A program made the translations under genes and the position numbers. Shown here one piece after another: positions 7,407 through 14,041 of a DNA stretch of 15,741 nt. Numbering within the stretch: the first letter of the stretch is position 1; each line of letters starts with the position of its first letter. This stretch comes from Methanoregulaceae archaeon (lineage in GTDB: Archaea; Halobacteriota; Methanomicrobia; Methanomicrobiales; Methanospirillaceae), in contig JALOPT010000016.1 of the NCBI GenBank assembly GCA_025453715.1, positions 1 to 15,741 of the forward strand. Reading direction: 5' to 3'. Below the pieces are notes generated by a model. That model was not told the origin of the DNA and did no database searches. It worked only from the letters and a program-made list of their open reading frames with translations.

Positions 7407-8027
7407 TTAGACCTTTTTTTCAAGTGCCTTAAGCGCGTTTTCAATTGCCACTCTGGTATTTTCCGAGGTTTCACGTGTCAGCGAATGCTCTAACGCCCCC
7501 TTCGCAGCAGTCCCACCGGTTTTTCCAAGGGTTAAGGCGGCACTCCGTCGTACAAATTCATTTTCATCCCCAAGCCGGGCAATAAGTGCTTTTTCACAAC
7601 TCCCATCCCCGGTTTCTCCAAGCGATTTTGCTGCCATGTACCGCACATGATCCTTTGGGTCATCAAGCGAAACGATCAGAAATGGAACGGCCTTTTTCGA
7701 CCCGGTTATTCCAAGCGCCTCTGTAGCACGATATCTTACTTTCCAGTCCGGGTCATCCAGCAGAAGTACCAGGGAATCAACTGACGGCTCGCCTATTTCA
7801 CCAAGCGATTTTGCGGCCTGATCCCGGACTTTTTTATCGGGGTCACGGAGAGCCATGATAAGGGGCTCTACCCCCTCCGAATCTTTTAATTTCCCAAGGA
7901 GGATTGATGCATACTGCCTGACCTGGGGGTCATTACCAGGCCGCGTACTTCTGGCAATCTCCTCCCTGGCGTTCTCAATATTTTGTTCATCGGTTTTTTT
8001 ACCAAAATTATCTGTTTTCCCAGTCAT
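7407..8027 (-). CDS. HEAT-repeat (PBS lyase-like) protein
   Basis: About 206 residues, built after a charged N-terminus from five to six helical repeats of about 31 residues. Each repeat has the pattern VR..AA.SLG..G...AV..L...L.D. Examples are VRQYASILLGKL, VRDQAAKSLGEIGE, VRYRATEALGITGS, VRYMAAKSLGETGD and VRRSAALTLGKTGG. Such alpha solenoids bind other proteins; some relatives are bilin lyases, but in methanogens they are probably scaffolds. The start ATG at 8025-8027 (MTGKTDNFGKKTDEQN) is preferred over the open frame reaching 8192: the extra 55 residues do not look like a HEAT protein, and GGAGAATTGGAAAG precedes this ATG. It is convergent to metG with a shared terminator region. Confidence 0.88.
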   Translation of the reverse strand: MTGKTDNFGKKTDEQNIENAREEIARSTRPGNDPQVRQYASILLGKLKDSEGVEPLIMALRDPDKKVRDQAAKSLGEIGEPSVDSLVLLLDDPDWKVRYRATEALGITGSKKAVPFLIVSLDDPKDHVRYMAAKSLGETGDGSCEKALIARLGDENEFVRRSAALTLGKTGGTAAKGALEHSLTRETSENTRVAIENALKALEKKV

Positions 8028-8759
8028 ATCTTTCCAATTCTCCAGGGTTACCAGTATTACTTCACTAATTTGGATAGGACAGGGTGATAAATTAAACGAT
8101 TTCCGTTGTAATGGAAGCAGAGGATCTCCTGATTTCACGATAGTCCCGGATAGTCTTTTACCGACAATAGAACGGATAAAACGGAATTTCATTTAATAAA
8201 ATTACCGGAAAATTGTGATTTGGGAGGGTTCAATCTTCACAAGATACACGAATTGTGTATAGCATCAGGAAGTTTATAACTTGAATGGAGTTGTAAAACA
8301 AGAATTTGTCATCAAATGTAATCTACCGCCTTAAAGCATAATCAGGTGGTATTCATGGATTGTTCAAGTTCAGGCATAACGGTTTGGCATTCTCAGTAAA
8401 AGAGCAGAATTACCCGGATGTCTTTTGAAATCCAACAAACACCGATCGTGTCGTAAGATGATCCCCGGCAAATGTTCAGGTCTTTACCTGCCAGCCCTGC
8501 CGGTAGGTATATCCAGAAACCTTACCAGGAGAGAAAAATTCTTCATTTATCCCGGGGGAGGTTAAACCATGATGAACCGGTCGATATTCCAGGAGGTCTA
8601 TTGAAATAAACCAGAGGCGGTGGATCCATTATCGGACGGATAACATGGGCAGGAGGTGAAAAAACCCTTTCTGTTGCTCAATGAAACAGGATTGCCAGAA
8701 ATAAAATTTTTAAAAAAACATTGGAATAAAAAAACATGAAAAAATATCGTATTTTCGTT
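8028..8759. other. Gene-poor intergenic region with clustered ribosome-binding-like motifs
   Basis: No open frame of normal gene length is supported on either strand across these 732 bases. On the plus strand there are three strong Shine-Dalgarno-like motifs: GGGGGAGGT at 8554-8562, AGGAGGT at 8591-8597 and AGGAGGTGA at 8651-8659. One frame stays open for 50 codons between the TAAs at 8454 and 8607, with stop-broken open stretches on either side, so it may be a decayed gene. The 3' end is AT-rich. Nothing else was recognised. Confidence 0.4.
8569..8604 (+). CDS. Possible 11-codon mini-ORF with ideal ribosome-binding site
   Basis: ATG ATG ... TGA encoding MMNRSIFQEVY, with GGGGGAGGT ending 6 bases before the first ATG. 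The spacing is ideal, but the peptide is tiny and unrecognised. It may be a leader peptide, the start of a gene since destroyed by mutation, or chance. Confidence 0.2.
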   Translation: MMNRSIFQEVY

Positions 8760-9425
8760 TTAACAACTGGAGCACAGAGGGCATAAATTATTAGCCTGGA
8801 TAACAATCGTTTTCCCGGGGTATACTATTACCGTTTCACAATAATACACAACATCGGTATCTCTATGAGCTATCTGGATGGTATACGAGCCTGGAAGGGC
8901 CATATTTTCCCAATATGCCGGAATTGTTCCAACATGGTAATGCCAGCGGCCATCATATATCCCCATACTCGGGTCATAGAAATTGGATCTCATGTTAATC
9001 CAGTCCCCCTCCGTGCCACGAATAATGAAACCCCCGAGAGAGGAACTTGAACTCCCAGGAATGGTTGTTGTCCCGATACCCTGTTCAGGCACTGGTGTAA
9101 TCGTCGGGTAAGAGATCGGGAGTGTCGTTTGGTACGCAACATAGTTTGAAGGGCTGTATGAGTTTAATTTTCGAAAATATGGGGCACTTGCCTGAGGTTT
9201 AATAATGGTAAATGAAGACAGGTACGACTTGTATGGCGTTGCTTTTATTACATCAGTACTGCCGCTACCAGGTACCTTGCTAAAACTCACCTTTTGGGTA
9301 AACAACTGGTTACTCTTTCCAAAATCCACGGTTGTTGCGGAGACCGTACCAAGCAACATCGTGCAAATGAGGACAGTCAATATCGCAGTGACGAATGATT
9401 TTTCCATCCATCTCATTTCCATCAT
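8760..9425 (-). CDS. Secreted hypothetical protein with Cys-rich C-terminus
   Basis: About 221 residues. It has an N-terminal signal peptide (MEKSFVTAILTVLICTML followed by LGTVSA, cleavage near SA-TT). A Ser/Pro/Thr-rich middle follows (TTLPISYPTITPVPEQG, then GTTTIPGSSSSSLGG). The C-terminal domain is aromatic and looks beta-rich (RGTEGDWINMRSNFYDPSMG, YDGRWHYHVGTIPAYWENM), and the protein ends CPLCSSC. The start ATG 9423-9425 is preferred because GGAG lies 6 bases upstream; in-frame ATGs at 9420-9422 and 9405-9407 are also possible. The three terminal Cys could bind metal or form a disulphide. The mature start has a NQLF motif also seen in the neighbouring PKD protein. It is probably an envelope protein typical of Methanomicrobiales. 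Family not recognised. Confidence 0.8.
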   Translation of the reverse strand: MMEMRWMEKSFVTAILTVLICTMLLGTVSATTVDFGKSNQLFTQKVSFSKVPGSGSTDVIKATPYKSYLSSFTIIKPQASAPYFRKLNSYSPSNYVAYQTTLPISYPTITPVPEQGIGTTTIPGSSSSSLGGFIIRGTEGDWINMRSNFYDPSMGIYDGRWHYHVGTIPAYWENMALPGSYTIQIAHRDTDVVYYCETVIVYPGKTIVIQANNLCPLCSSC

Positions 9426-9630
9426 CTCCTTCTCCTGTTCTTTTAATTTTTTTTAAGTTTTTAGTAGTAATATTATTTTTCAGTGAATTATCCATCTGTT
9501 TGCGATAGAGTATTACGGATCATTCTTTTACAGCTGATCCCTCTGAATTTCTGTAATTAAGATGCATACGCTGACAGCATATATCTTTTTACAGAGATAG
9601 CGGAATTGATTGCAGCAGTGATCAAATAGT

Positions 9631-9849
9631 TTAAAGAAAATGTTTTTTATCAAGTTTGTAGATCATTTCCCTGCTGTTTTCCCTTTTGGCCGTTGTTCCT
9701 GCCTCATCCTTTGTAATCAATAAATCCACGAGGTCACCTTCCCTGGCATCAGGTACTAAATAAAACGGCAACCGCACAATAGAACCGTTCTTGTCACAAA
9801 GGGCCAGGACAACAATATTCTCCTCGATCCTGTCAACAACGGCTTTCAT
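9631..9849 (-). CDS. DUF3006 domain protein
   Basis: A 72-residue protein beginning MKAVVDRIEENIVVLAL. The pattern MKxVVDRIE, a short beta-barrel core (VRLPFYLVPDAREGDLVDL) and a charged C-terminal helix (KRENSREMIYKLDKK) is that of DUF3006, a small family of unknown function. In other genomes it is often beside secreted ComEC-like nucleases or metallo-beta-lactamase proteins. The start ATG 9847-9849 matches the family; an in-frame TTG at 9862-9864 is possible but less likely. It lies 31 bases after the stop of the PKD protein on the same strand, so the two are probably one transcript. Confidence 0.8.
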   Translation of the reverse strand: MKAVVDRIEENIVVLALCDKNGSIVRLPFYLVPDAREGDLVDLLITKDEAGTTAKRENSREMIYKLDKKHFL

Positions 9850-9880
9850 ACCCGGTGTCCACAACTGATTAAGACAGCCA

Positions 9881-10669
9881 TTATATTCTGTTTTTAACAG
9901 AATTGATCTTCCATGACGTCAGTACTGTCGCCCTCTGGGATAGTATCCCCCTCTGGAAATCAGGAATCTGGACCTTACGGAGGGGTGATGACGGGTACTG
10001 GATTGAAAGATCCGGCTCTATAACCGCCTCCTCGGTGATCCCGGTTGCCAGGATAAGCGTCCCCTTTGTACCTGTAGATATCATATTCCCCGTGCTTTCA
10101 GTTCCGGTTACCTGGATCATATCTTCTTTTTGCCAGGTACTCTCCGAACCCCACGACGAATACGACGAAGTCTGGTAATTCACGTTTGCCTGACCCTGTC
10201 GTACCGTAAGCTTCACAGTGTACGTTCCCGGCTTTGTGTAGGTATGAGCAGGGTTCATCCCTGAACCGAAGGCCCCGTCTCCGAAATCCCATGAGAATGA
10301 TGTAATTTCAGGGCCTGAACTCGTGGAGAACTGTACCCGTAAAGGTGCCGGACCAGAGGTTGGTGTTCCTGCGAAATGTGCACCTGTCGTACCGAGAGAA
10401 ATCATTGTCACCCGGTCACCACAGGTCCCCCCGAATAGACAAAGAGACTGGTTCTGGTCAAGACATGGGTCGTAACAACAGCCTGATGTTGTCGCTCCCG
10501 AAAATAACTGATTAAACTGCCCCGCGCTCACGGGTCCAGTCAAAAGACTGCAGGTTATAAAAAATACGACGAGCGCATGGATTTTCCGAATATGTTGCCC
10601 TGGCACAATTACACTCTTCCTACAACAAGATACGTCAGGCATCCGGTTTATAGAATTCCCTGAATGCAT
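9881..10669 (-). CDS. Secreted PKD-domain protein with Cys-rich N-terminus
   Basis: Up to 262 residues. A hydrophobic segment, HALVVFFITCSLLTG then PVSA, acts as signal peptide with likely cleavage before GQFNQLF. Next is a Cys-rich segment (SGCCYDPCLDQNQSLCLFGG then TCGD, six Cys). A PKD domain follows at about residues 100-155, with the hallmark FSWDFGDGAFGSGMNPAHTY and YTVKLTV. The rest is Ser/Thr-rich with no membrane anchor. PKD domains are Ig-like folds of archaeal surface proteins. The start is uncertain: ATG 10667-10669 and ATG 10640-10642 lack good sites, while an in-frame GTG at 10604-10606 has AGGAAGAG upstream and would place the signal peptide at the very N-terminus. It is probably co-transcribed with the DUF3006 gene. 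Confidence 0.82.
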   Translation of the reverse strand: MHSGNSINRMPDVSCCRKSVIVPGQHIRKIHALVVFFITCSLLTGPVSAGQFNQLFSGATTSGCCYDPCLDQNQSLCLFGGTCGDRVTMISLGTTGAHFAGTPTSGPAPLRVQFSTSSGPEITSFSWDFGDGAFGSGMNPAHTYTKPGTYTVKLTVRQGQANVNYQTSSYSSWGSESTWQKEDMIQVTGTESTGNMISTGTKGTLILATGITEEAVIEPDLSIQYPSSPLRKVQIPDFQRGILSQRATVLTSWKINSVKNRI

Positions 10670-10771
10670 CTGCGGATATCTAAGATGAAAAAGGAATGGT
10701 GCAATACGGAATCCTAACGTTCAAGGGATTAATAAACCAGTAATATTCGTCAAACAATCATAAAATAAGAA

Positions 10772-10844
10772 CGCCCAGGTCGGAATTCGAATCCGAGTCG
10801 TCTGCGTGACAGGCAGACATGATGGGCCGCTACACTACCTGGGC
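10772..10844 (-). tRNA. tRNA-Asp (GTC)
   Basis: A 73-base cloverleaf on the minus strand. The acceptor GCCCAGG/CCTGGGC pairs fully and the discriminator is G, as expected for Asp. The anticodon stem TCTGC/GCAGA encloses loop CTGTCAC with anticodon GTC. The T arm has loop TTCGAAT. No intron and no encoded CCA. It lies 17 bases downstream of tRNA-Tyr on the same strand, so the two are probably transcribed together. Confidence 0.96.
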
Positions 10845-10861
10845 TTTTTTCGCACAAATTA

Positions 10862-10967
10862 TCCCGCCTCCCGGAGTCGAACCGGGGACATCGCGGTAGC
10901 CGCGCAGTTGCCTCAATCGGCAAACCATACTACAGCCGCGCACTCTACCAGGCTGAGTTAAGGCGGG
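10862..10967 (-). tRNA. tRNA-Tyr (GTA) with a 32-base intron
   Basis: The minus strand gives acceptor CCCGCCT/AGGCGGG with discriminator A. The C1:G72 pair is the archaeal tyrosine identity pair. The D arm is ACTC/GAGT, the anticodon stem CGCGG/CCGCG, and the T arm CCCGG/CCGGG with loop TTCGACT. The anticodon loop CTGTAG is interrupted after base 37 by a 32-base intron; removing it leaves a 74-base tRNA. Around the splice sites a bulge-helix-bulge can be drawn: bulge AG|T, 4-bp helix CTGT:GCGG (two G-T pairs), bulge CT|A. This is the structure cut by the archaeal splicing endonuclease. Confidence 0.93.
10898..10929 (-). other. tRNA-Tyr intron (canonical position 37/38)
   Basis: A 32-base intron between G37 and A38. 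Inside it TTGCC and GGCAA form a stem with loop GATTGA. Its last nine bases, TGCGCGGCT, repeat exactly the 5' anticodon-arm sequence at 10934-10942. They could pair with the exon CCGCG to form CGCGG-CTA-CCGCG, a hairpin that competes with the splicing structure. Confidence 0.85.
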
Positions 10968-10990
10968 GTCTTGCGCTCATAATATAGGGG

Positions 10991-11000
10991 AAATATTTGT
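10991..11000 (-). promoter_or_regulatory. TATA box for the tRNA-Tyr/tRNA-Asp pair
   Basis: The minus strand reads ACAAATATTT here, 24-33 bases before the first base of tRNA-Tyr. Position and composition fit a TBP site. Confidence 0.45.
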
Positions 11001-11050
11001 ATTAAACGTATCGATATGAATAGCATTTATCCAGGACTTTTTTAGGATTC

Positions 11051-11060
11051 ATTATATATC
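11051..11060 (+). promoter_or_regulatory. TATA box for leuA
   Basis: ATTATATATC, centred about 27 bases before the ATG at 11083. RNA is expected to start at about 11080-11083, so the ATG at 11083 would be the first or nearly the first codon of the message. Confidence 0.6.
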
Positions 11061-11082
11061 CGAAGTTGTCTAATAATTAATT

Positions 11083-11130
11083 ATGACGAAACGAACGGCC
11101 CCTGCGGGGAATTGTCTTCTTTGTCGATAG
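11083..11130 (+). CDS. 15-codon leader ORF, or the true N-terminus of LeuA before a frameshift
   Basis: Encodes MTKRTAPAGNCLLCR and stops at TAG 11128-11130. It starts at the expected 5' end of the RNA. Two bases after its stop is another ATG (11133) in a third frame. If one base (T11128) is skipped, the frame passes directly into SHANKKIAVFD and the rest of LeuA. It is therefore either a leader peptide (with a tandem CTT CTT leucine pair) or the real LeuA start split by a one-base shift. Confidence 0.45.
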   Translation: MTKRTAPAGNCLLCR

Positions 11131-11132
11131 CC

Positions 11133-12625
11133 ATGCGAACAAAAAAATTGCTGTTTTTGATACCACTCTACGCGATGGTGAACAGACACCAGGTCTTTCA
11201 TTCAAGTTTGATCAGAAACTCGAGATAGCCCGGCAGCTTTCCTCAATTGGTGTCCATACGATTGAGGCTGGGTTCCCTGCATCTTCAGATGCTGAACGAG
11301 AAACCGTAAAGGCCATTACAGGCCTGGGCCTTGACTCAAGGATATGCGGTCTCGCACGGTCAAAAAAAGAGGATGTTGATATCTGCCTCGATTGTGACGT
11401 GGACATTGTCCATGTTTTTATCCCGACATCAGAAGTCCAGCGTGCTCACACGATCCATAAAAGTGCTGAAGAAGTGCTGGATATAACCCAGGAGATTGTA
11501 GGTTACGTACGAGACCACAGTGACCTGTGCATGTTCTCTGCAATGGATGCAACAAGGACTGACTGGGACTATCTTGTCAAAGTCTTCCAGGTGGCTGCAG
11601 ATGCAGGAGCAACGGTGATCAATGTCCCTGATACAGTCGGGGTGATCACGCCTTCTGCAATGAAAGTCCTTATCAGAAAAATTGCGACTGAAGTTGCGTG
11701 CCCGATTGACGTGCACTGCCACAATGATTTCGGCCTTGCCGTGGGGAATACTATTGCTGCGGTAGAATCCGGGGCATCACAGATCCAGGTTACGGTAAAC
11801 GGCCTAGGTGAGCGTGCCGGTAATGCGGATCTTGCGCAGACCGTCATGGTCCTCGAAGCAATCTATGGTATTGGGACGGGCATCAAACTTGAGAAACTGG
11901 TAGAAACGTCCCGGCTGGTATCCCGCTATGGTGGGTTTGGCGTCCCGCCAACCCAGCCGGTGGTAGGGGATAATGCATTCTCGCATGAAAGTGGTATCCA
12001 CTCCCATGGGGTGATTGCGTGCTCCGCTACGTTTGAACCGGGTATCATGACACCGGAAATGGTTGGACACCGCCGGAGGCTCACACTCGGTAAGCATGTG
12101 GGACGGCATGCCGTCAGGCAGATGCTGACCGATGCCCACCTGAACCCGAATGATCAGCAGCTGGATGAGATTGTTGAGCGGGTCAAGTTTATCTCGGCAA
12201 AAGGAAAGCGGGTAACCGATGGAGACCTCTACGAGATTGCAGGCACCGTAACGGGCTCGGTGAATGGAGATAAGCTGATTGAACTCGATGACCTTGCGAT
12301 AATGACAGGGAATCATGCGATTCCTACTGCAAGTATCCGTGCAAAAGTGAAAGGTGTAGAGCACGTGTACTCGAGTGTCGGAAGCGGCCCTGTCGATGCC
12401 GCACTAAATGCAATCCTTGGTATTGTCCCGGCGCGAATAACCCTGAAGGAGTTCAATATCGAGGCAATTTCAGGAGGTTCTGATGCAATCGGCCATGTCA
12501 CCATCGCTGTTGAAGACGAGCACGGACGCATTTTTGATGCGAGTGCCTCAGGTGATGACATCGTAATCGCTTCAGCGGAGGCGATGATCAACGCGATCAA
12601 TCTCCTGCACCATGTGAAACAGTAG
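11133..12625 (+). CDS. leuA: 2-isopropylmalate synthase, N-terminal frame disrupted
   Basis: Joins acetyl-CoA and 2-oxoisovalerate to make 2-isopropylmalate, the first step of leucine synthesis. The TIM-barrel signature DTTLRDGEQTPG lies at about 11159-11194, followed by IEAGFPASS, GLAR, HVFIPTSEVQR, SAMDATRTD and VPDTVGV. The metal site is VHCHNDFG, and NGLGERAGNADL follows. The C-terminal LeuA regulatory domain (about the last 120 residues, PVDAALNAILGIV to the end) should mediate leucine feedback. GFPASS, FIPTS and SAMDATRTD point to LeuA rather than citramalate synthase. The frame has no ATG, GTG or TTG before the catalytic motif. It joins the ATG at 11133 only by a -1 shift at A7 (11141-11147), or the ATG at 11083 by a +1 shift at the TAG (11128). 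The in-frame GTG at 11399 would remove the active site. Expected length is 497 or 513 residues. Confidence 0.85.
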
Positions 12626-12779
12626 ATCTTGAAACTGGGACCCAAAATCCCCGTTTACACTACTTTTCAGGAATGACTCTTAATATTCTGTATGCTCAGG
12701 CGGTTCTGCACGGTCTGAAACAGTCTGCAGCAAATTGTTCTGCGGTATGATGACGACGCTGGTTGGATGAAAAAAAGCG

Positions 12780-12809
12780 CTGAAAAGAATTTATTCCTCT
12801 ATTCTTCAG
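12780..12809. terminator. Imperfect hairpin between convergent leuA and pfdB
   Basis: CTGAAAAGAAT and ATTCTTCAG are inverted repeats (9 pairs with a two-base bulge) separated by about 10 bases. The hairpin lies about 155 bases after the leuA stop and 19 bases after the pfdB stop on the other strand. It is possibly a 3'-end signal; no long U-tract follows it. Confidence 0.3.
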
Positions 12810-12827
12810 GAAAAGTGGTGCAGGCAG

Positions 12828-13190
12828 TTATGCCGCAGACGGGGTGCCGGGACCTTCGATTGCCTGCTTAATCTGGGCCTGGAGCTGCTCGAATTTTCCC
12901 TGGAGCATTTTTTCCTGTTTTTCAAGTGACTTGATACGGAGATCAAGGGTCTCCTGTTTTTCAGTCAGGTTCTGGATAACATACTCCTTTTTTTTCTGCA
13001 TCATCACGGTCCCGACACTCATGTATACATTGCCGTCCTCCGGGACATCGGCAAGCTCTTCAACTGCACGTTTCGCTTCCCGAAGCGCCATTTCATACTG
13101 TGTTTTCTGTGCCATGACATTCTGCATCTGCTGCTGGATCTGTTGCAGCATTGCGAGCTGGTTCTGGACTTTTGGTGAGATCTGGTTCAT
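12828..13190 (-). CDS. pfdB: Prefoldin subunit beta
   Basis: About 120 residues. Two long coiled-coil helices flank a beta hairpin. The N-terminal helix starts MNQISPKVQNQLAMLQQIQQ, the middle has VPEDGNVYMSVGTVMM, and the C-terminal helix reads LTEKQETLDLRIKSLEKQEK. This is the prefoldin beta layout and the usual length (115-125). With two alpha subunits, four beta subunits form a jellyfish-shaped chaperone that hands unfolded proteins to the thermosome. The ATG at 13188-13190 overlaps the pcc1 stop by four bases (ATGA), which favours it over a TTG three codons earlier. It is the last gene of the superoperon, with coupled translation from pcc1. Confidence 0.95.
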   Translation of the reverse strand: MNQISPKVQNQLAMLQQIQQQMQNVMAQKTQYEMALREAKRAVEELADVPEDGNVYMSVGTVMMQKKKEYVIQNLTEKQETLDLRIKSLEKQEKMLQGKFEQLQAQIKQAIEGPGTPSAA

Positions 13191-13447
13191 ATTTTGCAAC
13201 CACCACGGTTAGGTATAATTTCCTGCATTTCCTTAGCAACATTGATGAGCCGGAGCCACATGTTGATCGATGCCCTTAGTGCTCCAATATCCGATGCACT
13301 TACCGAGAGGACCAGTGTATCAGGGCCCTCAACCCAGCACCGTGCATAGGACCTCGTATTGACTTCCCCTGCCATTTCAGGAGCAACCGCCTGGTAGATG
13401 TGCATGATATCAGGTCCTGTGAAGCGGAACACCGCATTATGCTCCAT
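13187..13447 (-). CDS. pcc1: KEOPS complex subunit Pcc1
   Basis: About 86 residues beginning MEHNAVFRFTGPD. The small alpha-beta fold, with a long final helix (ASINMWLRLINVAKEMQEII), and the operon place between the Brix gene and pfdB identify the Pcc1 family. Pcc1 dimers hold together the KEOPS complex (Kae1, Bud32, Cgi121), which makes the t6A modification on tRNAs reading ANN codons. The start ATG 13445-13447 has TGGAAAC about 7 bases upstream and fits family length; an in-frame ATG at 13460-13462 would add five residues but has no visible site. It ends in RGGCKI, and its stop overlaps pfdB by 4 bases. Confidence 0.9.
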   Translation of the reverse strand: MEHNAVFRFTGPDIMHIYQAVAPEMAGEVNTRSYARCWVEGPDTLVLSVSASDIGALRASINMWLRLINVAKEMQEIIPNRGGCKI

Positions 13448-13472
13448 GATGTTTCCAGGCATTGTTAAATTA

Positions 13473-13904
13473 TTACGGGGTACCTGCAGTCCCGCACTGT
13501 ATTCCGTAGGGTTTCAACCCAAGGAGGTACCGGCGGCGGCGGGTCCCATCAAATATCATGGTACCGCCCTTTTCCCGGCTCATTGCCACTCGTATATATG
13601 GTTTCATCACATCATAAACCGATTGGTCAGTGACAGAAACCTCGTTACTCATCGTACCGGTCCGATCTTCGATTGTGAGATTCGCAACAAGGTAATCAGC
13701 AACCGGCTCCCCTGATGAGAAGATCTGCATTCGTGTGCCTGCAGGTTCTGTAGATAGTATCAAAAAAGAAGTATCAATTGAATTCAGTTCATGGAGGCCC
13801 ATTTTGCCGCGGGTAAAAAACGCGTACCCAAGTGCAAATGCAAGGTCTTTTGCTAGAGACCTAACTTCAGGTGCTGCTTTTCTAGAGGTCGTGACAACCG
13901 TCAT
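13473..13904 (-). CDS. Brix domain ribosomal biogenesis protein
   Basis: A 143-residue protein starting MTVVTTSRKAAPEVRSLAKD, the archaeal single Brix/Imp4-like form. The hallmark N-terminal (V/L)TTSRK..P..RSLAKDL and the following helix with FFTRGK..LHEL are present. Archaeal Brix proteins are thought to assist assembly of ribosomal subunits by binding rRNA, like eukaryotic Imp4 and Brx1. The ATG overlaps the rpoP stop by 4 bases (ATGA), so translation is coupled. The length is typical for archaea (140-160), much shorter than eukaryotic members. Confidence 0.93.
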   Translation of the reverse strand: MTVVTTSRKAAPEVRSLAKDLAFALGYAFFTRGKMGLHELNSIDTSFLILSTEPAGTRMQIFSSGEPVADYLVANLTIEDRTGTMSNEVSVTDQSVYDVMKPYIRVAMSREKGGTMIFDGTRRRRYLLGLKPYGIQCGTAGTP

Positions 13905-14035
13905 CTGGCCTTCAGCTCTTTGATCGCCGCGCCTCTTTCTTTAAAGAGGATACGGTGACCGCAGTAGGGGCAGCGGACGTTTACGTCAATTTCCACCTTC
14001 TGCTTGCACCTTGCACACTTATATGAGCCTGCCAA
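13901..14035 (-). CDS. rpoP: DNA-directed RNA polymerase subunit P (Rpo12)
   Basis: A 44-residue zinc-ribbon subunit of archaeal RNA polymerase (equivalent to eukaryotic Rpb12). The translation begins MAGSYKCARC, with KCARC and RCPYCGH supplying the four zinc Cys, and continues with RILFKERGAAIKELKAR. No ATG is available in frame: the only start is TTG at 14033-14035, three codons after the L37ae stop, with GAGGT a few bases upstream. Rpo12 stabilises the assembly of subunits Rpo3 and Rpo10 and helps in open-complex formation. Gene order (rpl37ae-rpoP-brix) is that of many Euryarchaeota. Short length plus TTG start makes it easy to miss. Confidence 0.95.
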   Translation of the reverse strand: MAGSYKCARCKQKVEIDVNVRCPYCGHRILFKERGAAIKELKAR

Positions 14036-14041
14036 AAGACC

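Noticed and set aside
8028..8192. N-terminal extension of the HEAT protein by 55 residues
   Set aside because: The residues do not resemble HEAT repeats or a signal peptide, and a ribosome-binding site precedes the internal ATG at 8027.
11399..12625. leuA starting at GTG 11399 (408 residues)
   Set aside because: This would drop the conserved catalytic DTTLRDGEQ segment, which is clearly encoded upstream in the same frame.
12844..13212. Cys/Phe/Ser-rich 122-codon frame opposite pfdB
   Set aside because: Artefact of the complement of Gln/Lys/Glu-rich coiled-coil codons; pfdB is certain.
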